Below, in pieces: positions 32,701 to 40,910 of a stretch of DNA of 41,619 nt. Positions within the stretch are counted from its first letter, which is position 1, and each line of letters begins with the position of its first letter. Below the pieces are notes generated by a model. The model was not told the DNA's origin. It did no database searches and worked only from the letters and a program-made list of their open reading frames with translations. The DNA lies in NCBI GenBank assembly GCA_000226015.1, contig JH155640.1, forward strand, positions 1,512 to 43,130, in the 5' to 3' direction. The translations under genes and the position numbers were made by a program. The stretch is from Mnemiopsis leidyi. Taxonomy: Eukaryota; Ctenophora; Tentaculata; Lobata; Bolinopsidae.

Positions 32701-33419
32701 GAAAACAATAAGCATTCCAAGAAAAATATAGAGCACCTTATAGCTGCTTTCTTCAAAATAAAATGTGGGGTAGGAGGTTACTTTGGAAAGGGGGTTGGCG
32801 GTTAATCCGGTGGTTTCGCTTCGCCATCTCTACGAATTAACTCAGATACACCGTGATAGAAATCTAAAACGAAACTTTAAAAGGCAAACTATGCTCGATC
32901 TCGTTCAGACTGAGCTCCTATTATACGGCTAATTAATCAACCTATTTTAATTCATCAAGTGCAAATACACATTGCATATTACACATTCGTAAAATCTTAA
33001 AAGTGTGATCTGCCTAACTTCATGTCCTTGCTACTGCTTCAATGATGAATGGTGATAAATATGTATTGCGTGGGAGATTTGTTTTAAGAACCGTAATTTA
33101 GTCAGATAAGTGGACATCCACTTACATAGTTGGCAGTCCAAAGATCGAGCGCGAGTGTAGAATGCTGCAGCTAGCTGTATGCAAAATGCCCTAACAGTTT
33201 GAAATTCAACTCCATTTGGAAGGTTAGGAGATTTAAAAGAATTATTAGAGTCTACTTAAATAGAACAATGTCACTTTCGAAAAAGGTCCAAACATCAAAT
33301 TGAAGTTGTACTGTAACTACATACCCGCAAGAGAAGAGATCATCTCCAACTGTCCAACCAACACAGCTGACCATGCCATCATGTTGGGGCTTCTTCCCTA
33401 TCGACACTTTGAACTTCAT
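17712..33419 (-). CDS. IFT80: Intraflagellar transport protein 80 homologue, complete, 18 exons, 762 aa
   Basis: IFT80 is a WD40 subunit of the IFT-B complex that carries cargo for cilium assembly. Exons (minus): 33419-33325, 31602-31442, 31313-31221, 30900-30814, 30179-30070, 29523-29457, 29157-28997, 26218-26051, 25940-25859, 25621-25469, 25305-25168, 24085-23888, 23356-23209, 22921-22835, 22623-22449, 22036-21864, 21694-21578 and 17787-17712. All introns are GT-AG, phases are continuous, and the total is 2289 nt. Landmarks are the N-terminus [20 protein letters not shown], the WD segments [20 protein letters not shown] and [73 protein letters not shown]-like [20 protein letters not shown], and the C-terminus [17 protein letters not shown]. 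Length matches the family (human 777 aa). The last intron (3.8 kb) contains a kinase gene. CCCTAG ends 3 bases before the ATG. Confidence 0.95.
18062..18540 (+). repeat. Repeat-rich segment in the last IFT80 intron
   Basis: An ~80-bp unit is tandemly duplicated (about 18071-18150 and 18151-18237; TTCGGATTCCTCGTCAAATT, AATACTGGTCTAACTTTT). Next comes a block rich in AAGGCC/GGCCTT palindromes (18240-18450) with two copies of a TAGC(T)TAAGCCACA motif. The AAACGTGTCTTTTCTGG near 18487 is mirrored by the CCAGAAAAGACACGTGG near 17995, so the segment looks like an old inverted-repeat element about 500 bp long. No ORF. Confidence 0.55.
18786..19619 (-). CDS. PIM-like serine/threonine protein kinase, 277 aa, intronless, nested in an IFT80 intron
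   Basis: A complete protein kinase domain of the CAMK-group PIM family. With numbering from the ATG at 19619: glycine loop GEGGFG (25-30), catalytic Lys47 in AVKK, helix-C Glu69, catalytic loop HRDIKDEN (133-140), DFG (154-156), PPE (188-190) and a C-lobe ending [13 protein letters not shown]. The stretch [20 protein letters not shown] followed by [12 protein letters not shown] is strongly PIM-like, and PIMs are short, constitutively active kinases. All catalytic residues are present, so an active enzyme is expected. An upstream in-frame GTG (19673) would add 18 residues, but the ATG is preferred. A minus-strand ATTAAA lies at about 18676-18671. The gene lies wholly within the last intron of IFT80 (21577-17788), on the same strand. 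Lack of introns suggests retroposition or ancestral intron loss. Confidence 0.9.
   Translation of the reverse strand: MIFQLFKSLFSFDFRRYFKIKRKLGEGGFGKVYLVARKADSRLLAVKKLDKSKISHLAQTKSQGLIPLEIYCLNGLRHKNIVQVHGYVGTRYNWYLVMEYNPASVDLFDYILKHGPLPEQLSRDIFLQLYSALSYCLSVGVDHRDIKDENILIDTITLQISLIDFGSATLYRKNVPYTYGRGTTLFLPPEFYKTGSYLALDATTWALGCLVYKMLTGYHPFLNRGEVLKYNPRFRKAGVLGKDLMRQCLAKDPKDRIHFDRLGGHPWCSADLHEIPF
19620..21577. other. Upstream part of the last IFT80 intron; candidate kinase promoter region
   Basis: This is a non-coding stretch between IFT80 exon 17 and the nested kinase. Minus-strand frames at 20468-20695 and 20696-20899 have no known domain. The region is AT-rich toward 21000-21570. It must hold the kinase promoter unless the kinase is processed from IFT80 pre-mRNA. 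No clear TATA element was identified. Confidence 0.4.
22746..22819. repeat. Hairpin-forming inverted repeat, 33-bp arms
   Basis: Arm 22746-22778 (core TAACTCGATCAAAA) pairs with 22787-22819 (core TTTTGATCGAGTTA) around an 8-base loop. Five of the 33 pairs are mismatched. It lies in the short intron between IFT80 exons 14 and 15, 15 bases past the exon 14 donor on the transcribed strand. It could fold in the pre-mRNA. Confidence 0.8.
22939..23137. repeat. 10-bp minisatellite with 60-bp higher-order units
   Basis: The monomer is close to GCACAGTGAT / GTACAGTGAT. Six monomers form a 60-bp unit present twice with only two differences (22981-23040 and 23041-23100), flanked by more divergent monomers. 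It occupies most of the intron between IFT80 exons 13 and 14, starting about 16 bases from the exon 14 acceptor. Confidence 0.9.
23434..23670 (+). repeat. Tandem duplication, two units of about 118 bp
   Basis: 23434-23550 and 23552-23670 share ATAATATCAG(C/T)AAGT, GTGGCCT(G/C)CCTAATT, GGAGATAACTTC and ATGGCCAAATTCT-like blocks. They lie in the intron between IFT80 exons 12 and 13, next to a family 1 MITE remnant. Confidence 0.8.
23710..23783. mobile_element. MITE, family 1, short internally deleted copy (74 bp)
   Basis: GGGGTCGTTCACATATTACG at the left is mirrored by CGTAATATTTCAACGAACCC at the right. The termini match those of the 457-bp copy at 5335-5791, except that TTACGTAA replaces TGACGTCA. 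It is in the intron between IFT80 exons 12 and 13. Confidence 0.75.
26219..28996. other. Large IFT80 intron between exons 7 and 8, no gene seen
   Basis: A 2.8-kb intron, AT-rich, bounded by donor GGC/GTGAGT and acceptor CACCGCAG. It contains a 12-bp minisatellite (26561-26680). CATTAGTG-type repeats lie near 28230-28275. The 74-90 codon frames at 27687, 27958 and 28300 have no recognisable domain. I see no transposon termini. Confidence 0.5.
26561..26680. repeat. 12-bp minisatellite (AGAGACGTGATA)
   Basis: The unit GATAAGAGACGT / GACAAGAGACGT is repeated about eight times and degenerates at both ends. It lies in the intron between IFT80 exons 7 and 8. Read on the minus strand it gives a spurious (SRLL)n peptide. 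Confidence 0.9.
30030..30062. mobile_element. MITE, family 1, terminal remnant
   Basis: GTCGTTCCCATAT and ATATGTGAACGA face each other with 6 bases between, the two termini of the family with almost all of the interior lost. It begins within 8 bases of the IFT80 exon 5 donor on the transcribed strand. Confidence 0.6.
30186..30760. repeat. Two blocks of about 21-bp minisatellite in IFT80 intron 4
   Basis: Block 1 (about 30190-30450) repeats TTGTGAGCAAACGTTAGAAT with variation. Block 2 (about 30610-30755) repeats AGTAACTTGTGAGTAGCACT. The units are related (TTGTGAG core), so they probably share an origin. A related shorter block, CACTTGCTAGTAAACGTCAGA, lies at about 30957-31065 in intron 3. 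Confidence 0.85.
31603..33324. other. IFT80 intron 1
   Basis: 1.7 kb, between donor GCGG/GTATGT and acceptor TTCTTACCCAG. It contains a perfect 14-bp palindrome GTTTCCATGGAAAC at 31798-31811 and a 13-bp minisatellite at 32521-32598. Otherwise it is unique AT-rich DNA with no gene seen. Confidence 0.6.
32521..32598. repeat. Perfect 13-bp tandem repeat, six copies
   Basis: TAGACTATACGTG occurs six times in succession without error (78 bp). It lies in IFT80 intron 1. Perfect identity suggests recent expansion and probable length polymorphism. Confidence 0.95.
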
Positions 33420-33797
33420 ATTCTAGGGTTGCACGGTGAAATTAATGTGGATTAAATGATCGACTTCTTCAAGACTTAGAGATGCAGAAGTTATAATTCA
33501 ATTGCTTCTATCATTATCAGTTCTTGTAGTTGAGTCAATAGATAAATTTTGGATAAATTGGTTTTCAGATGCAATGATAATCAAAAAATGCAGTGCAAAC
33601 TTCAGTTGAAATTTGAATAAACAGTGCACCTCGAATTATTCACGATTTAAATATTTTACTAGATTACATCTTTATAAAACTTCTTATGTACAAAACATGG
33701 TTTAAGACTTCGATCTAACCTAAAAATCGTACGGCCAAAAACGAAGCTTTTTATTTACATATGGTTTTGGTGTCCAATGACAGAGCTATATAAAATC
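33420..33797 (-). promoter_or_regulatory. CFAP43-IFT80 intergenic spacer
   Basis: Only 378 bp separate the CFAP43 stop from the IFT80 ATG, both on the minus strand. A CFAP43 polyadenylation signal AATAAA (minus, 33755-33750) lies about 43 bases after the stop. The rest must hold the IFT80 promoter or an RNA-processing signal. On the minus strand, CCGTGCAACCCTAG/AAT precedes the IFT80 ATG and resembles a splice acceptor. No RFX-type X-box was identified here. Confidence 0.55.
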
Positions 33798-36700
33798 TCA
33801 GTTGTGCTGAACCAGTGCAGGGAAGGTTTTCATCCTGAGTCTTTCAACTTCCGCCCTCAGAACGGCAACCTCCTGGCTCTGGCTCTTTGCCAAATCCACC
33901 AGCTTTCTCCGGGCCACAATGTCCTTCATTCTCTGATCAGCAGCCGGGACTAAGTCAGCAACACATGCCTCTTGAATCTGTTGTCTCTCTACCAAGGAAA
34001 CCGCAAGTTCCTTCAACTCAGAATCCAGAACAGCACACTCGAATTCTTTCTCCTTTATTAGACGGTTTAAGCGATCCAGGATTCTCTTTTTATCAAGTGA
34101 TTTTCGTTGATGCATGTTTTCGTTTAGCTTGATCGTTTTTTCCAGAGTTTGTATTTCTTTCTGCATCCTTTGGGCATTGTTTTCCTCAAACAAGAAAACT
34201 TGAAGCTCTTTGGTCACCCTTAACGTTTGGACGTCTCGTGTTTTTGAGTTTAGATCCTCTGCTTCCATCTGCATTTTCTCGTGCTCCCACTCTAATAGAT
34301 GGATGTTTTTGTAGTAGTCCTTGCAGTCGATCATGGCTGAAACTTTTCCTTCTCCCAAAGTTACGATCTGAGAATTTAGATCCTCAATGACAGACCGGTG
34401 AATGAGCAGAGCATTGTCAAACTTAGTAGAAAATACACCAGGATCAACTTCAACTTGACCCTGCTTTAGCAAAAGTTGAACCTCAAGGTTCATCAAAAAC
34501 TTTAGTTTCTTGTCTCGTAGATCATTAAGATGCTGGAAAGTTTTCTCGATCTTGTTCTTTACAGCCTCATCATCATCCAACTTACGTTGAAGGAAACTGT
34601 TCAGATCCTGGATCTTTTGACTGTGGTGCTTGACTTTTAGCTCACTTTCAACTTTAATGTGACGAGCATCAACAAATCTTTCCCAAACCTCAATGTCCAA
34701 AAACTCGGGTTTGTGGATGTCAGAATCCAATTCTGACATTGCTTCGAGAAACATTTTATCGGGGTCCTCAACCTTCACATAGAACGGATTTGATGATCTC
34801 GAGGTAGCTTCACTGTTTTGAGGCTTCTGCTTCACAACTTTTGGTCTCCTCTTGTACAGCTTTACTAAAATGTCAAGTGAAAAAGCATCCAAATCAACAA
34901 AATCTTTCTTAAATTGCTTCTCAATTCCCCTGTCTTCCTGAAGTATAAGCTCATGCTCATCCCTCAACTTATCGATGCTGCGTTTTATTTCAGCCACCTC
35001 TTCCTGAGTCTTGAGTTTGAGCTGTCTGAACTCCTCGAGTGGCTTAGTGAGATCACTTTCGCAGTCCTCAAGATATTCTTGATGATAGATAGACCTAGCT
35101 AGTCTGACAATCTTGAGTTCCTCTTGGTTAATAGTTTTCTGGTACTCGATCTTCAGCTTAAAAAGTCTATTCAATTTCTCGTCGAAAGCAGTCATTCCCT
35201 CAATGTTTGCAGTCTGCAACTTTTTTAACTCAGCCTCCAGAGCTTTTCTGTATTTTTCTCTCTCTTCCATGAGATGTTTTTCCTTCTTTTCAAACTCTTT
35301 AGCAATCTTATGTTCTTCCTCGGACCACTGAGCTTCGGCTTTGGACAACATAAAGTCTGGCTTCTCTAAGTCCTTCTGCAATTCGTCTTCCGGACGAATT
35401 TCCAGTTTGCCATGCATCATCGTGTCGAGAGCACGCTCCCTAGCATTGTCTGCTTCTTCTAGACGTCTTCTCTCTGCTTCCAATCGTTCTTTCTCAGCTA
35501 AGGCCGCCTGCTCCTCGGGCGTTAGATATTTCTCAAACTTAATCTCGCTGTCCTCGACAATGAGGAATGATTCAGGGATCTCGATTTTCTTGAAAGTTGG
35601 AATGACAACATCATCTTCGGATTTTAGATCTTTATGAATTTGCTTGATTCTTTCAGTTCTTTCGGCTACACGAGCTATTTCCTGTTTTTTACTCAGGTAC
35701 ACGTCGTCAAATTCTTTGTTAAAAGTATTTTTCAGGTGACCGATTGTATGCTTTATCAACTCAATTTGATCACGCTTTCTTTGATTAGAGTGAAGATTAA
35801 ATTGAGAATGTTGGATCGAGTTACCATAAAACTTTTTAGCGTGACTGCCGTACAAAGAAGCAGAAACTTCTTGTTCCTCTTCATGTTCGCCCTCATCATC
35901 TTTAGGTTTTGGAGCATACTTGATTTCCTCAAGCTCCAACTTTTCATGGGCATAGAGAGCAAGGACTCTCTCTAATTCTTTTCGTTCATTATCAGTCTGC
36001 TTCTTGATAGAGAAATTGCTCACTTCCAGATCGCCAGAAAAGAGAACTAGGGATCGTCCTACTACTTCCATACCGTCCCAACACTCCTTTTTAATGAGCT
36101 CTTTTAAGAACAGCATGGCTAAATTCTCCAGCTCGACACTTTCTTTAATGCTCTCTATTTCGTCGTTTCCCTCATTCAATATTCTTTGTCTCTCATCAAT
36201 ATCCAGTGTAAACTCGTGTCTTTTCAGCTGTTCAATGGCATCGACTTTCTCATTAGTCTCTATCATGGCAAGAACAGTTGCTCTCAACTCACTGATGCTG
36301 TTTTTAAGCTCCTCGATTCGTGGTTCGAATGTCTTATCTTTTAATTCCTGAACACCTTCCTCGACCTTTTGTAACCATGTTTTTTCCTGGTGTTTAAGGG
36401 CAGACAAAGAAGGCATGTTTTGTAGCACTGCATCCTGTTCTTTTCTGAGGCCAAGCAAAGATGCATATCTTCCACGAGAGGAATCAACAGCTTTCAAGAC
36501 CATTGCTTTTTCTTCAGTTTTGAGGCCATCATAATTCCACTTCCACAAAGCAAGAACGCCATCTTTTCCACAACTCAGGACCTGTTGACCATCATTTGCA
36601 AATTTAAGGAAAGAAGCACCTCCAAGGAAATGAGAATGGCAAGGGATAGAAACACTGTTCAGGGCATCTTCAATATCGCGGAAAATTATTTGCCCATCAG

Positions 36701-38687
36701 CAGCATATGATCCTATCCATTTTCCATGTGGTGAAATCGTAACAGAACCACCTTTTAGAAGATGTCCATTAGCCCTTTCAGTCTCAACCAGCTTCCCATT
36801 GTTCAAGTTCAGGAGGACAACCATCTTCTTATCTGTGTCAACAGTAGCCATAGTATTAGGGGTGACCATTGCAACACTTGAACCCATAAAGTTTAGTGTG
36901 CAGTCAGAGCGCTTGATGTACTTTGGATCCATATGGTAGGTGTCATCGTCATATGCTTCTTTTGGCTGAAGATGAAGGTCTACTGGTATCTTTGCATGAG
37001 TAATACACGTAGAAGAACCATTGATAGAAGCAATTGCAAGATAACACCATTCTTTTTCAATCTTCAACTGGTGAAGGGATGAAATTCCGGTTACTTGTCC
37101 TTTGATATCAATATGTCCCAAACATTTGAATTTATTTGAAGCTCTGGTATCAAGTATGATGACTTGTCCATCATCTGACCCTGTAAATAGCAGTTTTCCA
37201 CTCATGTCAAAAGCAATTTGGGAAATTTCAGAATGATGAATTTTATCCACAAATATGATTCTAGGGGACTCAGGTGTGTTAAGATCCAACACAACAAGTT
37301 GTCCGCTTCTTAATCCAAGGAATGCTGAGCGAGATGATTGACAACAAGCCAAAGAGCAAACCTCGGATCCTAGCTGAAGACTACTCAGCTGAGCAGCAGT
37401 TTCAGCTGACCAAACTTGTACAATCCCATTCTTGCGACAGGAGATTATTTGACTGTTAGTAGGGGACACAAAGTCAACACCAACCATCGGACCACACTTC
37501 ACATTAAACAGTGTGTTCAAATCAGCATTTTTGTTTGAAGGAAACAAAGAGAATACTATTCCATTTGGACTTCCCAGTAGTATCTTATCATATGCAGTAG
37601 ACCAAGCAAGAGAGGATATGACAGATTTTGTGTCCCAGCAATCAAGGACTTCAGGGCTCAATGTATCTAGACTAAGGAGCCTTAACTTTCCATTTGCTCC
37701 GCAAACAAATAGGCCATCCTGGTAATACTCAATAGTCTCAAGATCTCCTTTTCCAAGAACGTTCTGAGCAGATGTAGACTTAAAGTTATCATCCTCATCC
37801 TCATCCTCCTCTTTTATTTTCAAACTTGTGTTTGATGATCCCTTGAAGCTGGCTAAGGGGTTTGTAAGGACGGTCATTGTTCCAGATGTTGTATCATAGT
37901 GTAGAAGCTGTCCATCTGTGCAGCCAACATACAAACAATTACCAACTGCCCAGCAATGAGAGACTGGAGCTACTTTCTTTAGTTTGTCCTTATACTTATC
38001 ATGCAAAGGGCTAAGTGTTGATGCAATTTTTACACTCTCAGCTGTCAGAATTGGAGAGGGCACAAACTTTTTCAAATAGATATCATTATTTTCAGGTACA
38101 GGTCCAAGTGCTGAATTAGGATCAGGTAAATCAATTGTCGACAATTTGATGTCAAATTTTTCATTTGAAGTTTCAATACTTCCCACGTGAAAACTCTGAT
38201 CACCAGTAACACAAATTTGTTTCCAATTGAGTGGATTAAATGAAATGGTGTTGCCAGGATGAGATTTCACATTAACTGTGGTTAAAATAGTGCCTGAATT
38301 GTAATCCCAGAGGCTGAGTTTGAAATCAGGTAGACTAGAGCAAGTTAAAAGATACGTTCCAGAGGGTGCGAAAGCTAAGTCGACATACTCCATCATGCAG
38401 CCATTCACAAGCTCACCAAAAGGTTCCCATTCAGGAAAATTGATCATCTTAATAGATGGGTTTAGCTTCTTTTCAGCATAAGCAATCAGATTGGATTCAG
38501 GATTGACTGCAAAAGCACCATAAGGGTTAATACCACTTCTGTGACTTTTTTCTTTGCCAGTTGTTGTATCAATAAACTTCATCATACATCCACACACTGA
38601 TATAACAGTCTTTTTATCAATGAACTTTAATCTTTGTCCATCATAACCTTGAGACCACGCAAGGTCCAGCTGGTCGAAGCAATTCAT
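33798..38687 (-). CDS. CFAP43: Cilia- and flagella-associated protein 43 homologue, single exon, 1629 aa
   Basis: CFAP43 is an axonemal WD40/coiled-coil protein of motile cilia and sperm flagella. In protists and mammals it acts with CFAP44 as part of the tether/tetherhead complex near inner dynein f. The N-terminal ~725 residues are WD40-like (examples DFKLSLWDYNSGTI, GSDDGQVIILDTRASNKFKC, GKDGVLALWKWNYDGL), with an acidic insert KIKEEDEDEDDN near residue 300. From about 745 to the end the protein is Glu/Lys-rich coiled coil (e.g. EEQAALAEKERLEAERRRLE). Length fits the family (human 1665). An upstream in-frame ATG at 38708 would add MLSPIQA, but those bases form a polypyrimidine tract plus CAG (CTTTCTCCTATTCAG), i.e. 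an acceptor, so the ATG at 38687 is preferred. No internal introns are needed. Confidence 0.95.
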   Translation of the reverse strand: MNCFDQLDLAWSQGYDGQRLKFIDKKTVISVCGCMMKFIDTTTGKEKSHRSGINPYGAFAVNPESNLIAYAEKKLNPSIKMINFPEWEPFGELVNGCMMEYVDLAFAPSGTYLLTCSSLPDFKLSLWDYNSGTILTTVNVKSHPGNTISFNPLNWKQICVTGDQSFHVGSIETSNEKFDIKLSTIDLPDPNSALGPVPENNDIYLKKFVPSPILTAESVKIASTLSPLHDKYKDKLKKVAPVSHCWAVGNCLYVGCTDGQLLHYDTTSGTMTVLTNPLASFKGSSNTSLKIKEEDEDEDDNFKSTSAQNVLGKGDLETIEYYQDGLFVCGANGKLRLLSLDTLSPEVLDCWDTKSVISSLAWSTAYDKILLGSPNGIVFSLFPSNKNADLNTLFNVKCGPMVGVDFVSPTNSQIISCRKNGIVQVWSAETAAQLSSLQLGSEVCSLACCQSSRSAFLGLRSGQLVVLDLNTPESPRIIFVDKIHHSEISQIAFDMSGKLLFTGSDDGQVIILDTRASNKFKCLGHIDIKGQVTGISSLHQLKIEKEWCYLAIASINGSSTCITHAKIPVDLHLQPKEAYDDDTYHMDPKYIKRSDCTLNFMGSSVAMVTPNTMATVDTDKKMVVLLNLNNGKLVETERANGHLLKGGSVTISPHGKWIGSYAADGQIIFRDIEDALNSVSIPCHSHFLGGASFLKFANDGQQVLSCGKDGVLALWKWNYDGLKTEEKAMVLKAVDSSRGRYASLLGLRKEQDAVLQNMPSLSALKHQEKTWLQKVEEGVQELKDKTFEPRIEELKNSISELRATVLAMIETNEKVDAIEQLKRHEFTLDIDERQRILNEGNDEIESIKESVELENLAMLFLKELIKKECWDGMEVVGRSLVLFSGDLEVSNFSIKKQTDNERKELERVLALYAHEKLELEEIKYAPKPKDDEGEHEEEQEVSASLYGSHAKKFYGNSIQHSQFNLHSNQRKRDQIELIKHTIGHLKNTFNKEFDDVYLSKKQEIARVAERTERIKQIHKDLKSEDDVVIPTFKKIEIPESFLIVEDSEIKFEKYLTPEEQAALAEKERLEAERRRLEEADNARERALDTMMHGKLEIRPEDELQKDLEKPDFMLSKAEAQWSEEEHKIAKEFEKKEKHLMEEREKYRKALEAELKKLQTANIEGMTAFDEKLNRLFKLKIEYQKTINQEELKIVRLARSIYHQEYLEDCESDLTKPLEEFRQLKLKTQEEVAEIKRSIDKLRDEHELILQEDRGIEKQFKKDFVDLDAFSLDILVKLYKRRPKVVKQKPQNSEATSRSSNPFYVKVEDPDKMFLEAMSELDSDIHKPEFLDIEVWERFVDARHIKVESELKVKHHSQKIQDLNSFLQRKLDDDEAVKNKIEKTFQHLNDLRDKKLKFLMNLEVQLLLKQGQVEVDPGVFSTKFDNALLIHRSVIEDLNSQIVTLGEGKVSAMIDCKDYYKNIHLLEWEHEKMQMEAEDLNSKTRDVQTLRVTKELQVFLFEENNAQRMQKEIQTLEKTIKLNENMHQRKSLDKKRILDRLNRLIKEKEFECAVLDSELKELAVSLVERQQIQEACVADLVPAADQRMKDIVARRKLVDLAKSQSQEVAVLRAEVERLRMKTFPALVQHN

Positions 38688-39800
38688 TGCCTGAATAGGA
38701 GAAAGCATCAGTTTGAATTTTTGTATGATGATGATGAAATTCAGATGAATGTTAACAATGGAAAATAGAATACAGCTTCGAAGGACTTCTGAACCTCTTG
38801 CATGAAAATAATTTATATTTATTTGTATTTGTATTTGTTACACCTGTACCCAGGCTTTTACAGTTATACTGAAGGGGCTTCTGCAAGATTCTAGATCTTA
38901 ACAAATACCCTCCTCATTTAACCCTCAATCATGGTTTCCCAGTCATTTGACATATTAAATTCTTCCTTTCATGAAAAGTCTGAGAAACTGAGTTCCTTAA
39001 CCATATAATGAAATGTTGCCTCTAGATATAAGAGACAAAAACTTGGACTAAAATGTAGTCCGTAAAAACAAATCATAGAAAAGAACATAAGCATATCTGA
39101 TCCAAAGCTCCTAAATCAATTGATCAAGCACAAAGATTTGAAGACAACATGAAGAATCCGAAAAAATTTAAGTTTTAGTCGTTGAGCATTAAAATATGTG
39201 TCATTTCAAGACATAATACGCAGTTGCAAGTATATTTTTAAGAATCTTTGAATATTTAATTTGCCTTATAAATAGTGCCTTTTAAATGAAAAAACAGCTT
39301 AGGGAAGTTAAAATCAGAAATCAGAATGATTATTACCCAATACAGTCAATCTGTTACAGGCGCATACATGTGTCATATTGACTTATTATTCCTGAAAATC
39401 AAAAAGTTCATAAATTATTTCGGAACTTTTTCATAGACAAGCCGTTTTTAAAACTTCAAACCACCACCACTGCACTTAATTAAATAGTCAGATATGGATT
39501 AGAAAAACGTTGTTGTCTAAACTATTTCAACTCTACAAATTAAATACATTTATTGAGTCTTTCAAGGAGGACCTGAGGACAAGATCATGACATATAACAT
39601 CTCGAAACGGGTTGTTCATTTCAGTGAAAGATTATTCAGCTTGATTGATTTGGTTCATTATTGAAGCTTTTCTACTCACTAGTCACTAGTATATGTATAC
39701 TCACTAGAATATGTTTACAAATTAAGCTCTAGGTTGAATATGTTGAGAAGGATCACGGCATTTGGATCTGACTTTAATACACAATCATTGTCCATTTATT
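38688..39800. promoter_or_regulatory. Upstream region of CFAP43
   Basis: AT-rich, no ORF of note. The acceptor-like CTTTCTCCTATTCAG on the minus strand ends 3 bases before the CFAP43 ATG, so a 5'UTR exon or trans-spliced leader is expected upstream. A T-rich ATTTGTATTTGTATTTGT repeat lies near 38820. Confidence 0.35.
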
Positions 39801-39805
39801 TCCTC

Positions 39806-40464
39806 AGGGTGCAGTTTTGGGACCTTTACTGTTTGTACTTTTTATCAATGACCTAGCTGATTTAGTGTTAAGTATTTCAAAACTATATTGCATTCGCTGA
39901 TGATCTTAAAGTAATAGTTGATGCCAGTGATAGTTGATACCAGTAGTTGATGCCTATAATAGTTGATGCCATTGATAAAGTTGCCAGTGATAAAGAAACA
40001 ATGCTTCATATATGCTTAAGAACTTCGATAACTGGCAAAATATGTTATGTGCTAATAATCTTCCTCTCCTTCCTTACTCTGAGCGACTGCAGATTCTTAA
40101 GCTGACCACTCTTGCAGAGAGACGCTCTAGAGGTGACCTGATCGAAGTTTACAAAGCTTGTCAGGGTTTATTCCAACTTGCCAGTGTTTTTAATTTTAGT
40201 AGGTCTGGACTAAATTTAGTTTATAAACCAGGTAATAGTAAATCTTCTAAGATTAACCGTATTAAAAGAAACTTTATCAGTGAGAGAGTTGTTTCATCTT
40301 GGAATAAGTTACCTATTGAGATTAAGACTTCATCATCTTTGGATGCTTTTAAAAGTAATTTACAGATTATAAAGAGTAAATCTAGAGCCCTTGGGACTTC
40401 TAGCATTGGGCATTATTGGGATATTTCGGATGAAGTTTTGAACCGTATTGAAAGTGGAAGTTAA
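39806..40464 (+). pseudogene. Decayed non-LTR retrotransposon reverse transcriptase (CR1/L2-like), 3' part
   Basis: Around 39806 the plus strand reads PQGAVLGPLLFVLFINDLAD, the RT palm motif. A few codons later, after a frameshift, comes ADDLKVIVDA (the F/YADD catalytic box region). A short repeat-riddled gap (AGTTGATGCC units, 39910-39975) follows. An open 150-codon stretch (40012-40464) then carries the thumb/C-terminal signature ERLQILKLTTLAERRSRGDL and FISERVVSSWNKLPIEIK. The palm and thumb are brought together with intervening sequence missing. No endonuclease or 5' part is present. Inactive. Confidence 0.85.
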
Positions 40465-40556
40465 AAAATGTTGTCCAAAATGGCAGATTGGAATTTGGAT
40501 AGCTTCGGACATGTGAGTATGCTAAACTGTTCAAGAAATCCACACCTCATTCGGAT

Positions 40557-40910
40557 ATGCAAATCTATTATCTATGGTTGAAAATGAATCCCTTAACTTG
40601 CGAACCCATATCTCCTTATCATCTGGGATGCCAGGGGTATTGTCAACTCAGAGACTTTAGTTTCTACAAGTGGTACGCGGCCTTACCCAGGCCTGCAATA
40701 AATGGGAAGTCCTTTCCTAGTGAAGGACAAACAGTGCTAGTCACTGCTACCTACCAACTTAGGGCTGAATATAACACATATTGCATTATCTACTTGGAGA
40801 TTATTGGTACAACTCCTGATAACATGAACTTTGGTGCTTGTAATTTTGTGGACATTCAGTGTCGGTATTTATCGTCATTTGCTTCATGCTTAGATGAAAA
40901 TAGCGTCTAG
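40557..40910 (+). CDS. Hypothetical 117-codon ORF, doubtful
   Basis: An open frame with moderately complex composition (LPRPAINGKSFPSEGQTVLV, NFVDIQCRYLSSFASCLDEN). It has no recognisable domain, no visible promoter, and lies immediately downstream of a dead LINE. It could be part of another mobile element or chance. Confidence 0.15.
   Translation: MQIYYLWLKMNPLTCEPISPYHLGCQGYCQLRDFSFYKWYAALPRPAINGKSFPSEGQTVLVTATYQLRAEYNTYCIIYLEIIGTTPDNMNFGACNFVDIQCRYLSSFASCLDENSV

Noticed and set aside
34914-36351. Several plus-strand ORFs of 60-115 codons
   Set aside because: They are antisense shadows of the CFAP43 coiled-coil region.
38688-38708. Upstream ATG of CFAP43 adding MLSPIQA
   Set aside because: The encoded stretch is a polypyrimidine tract plus CAG, i.e. 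a splice acceptor, so translation most likely starts at the next ATG.
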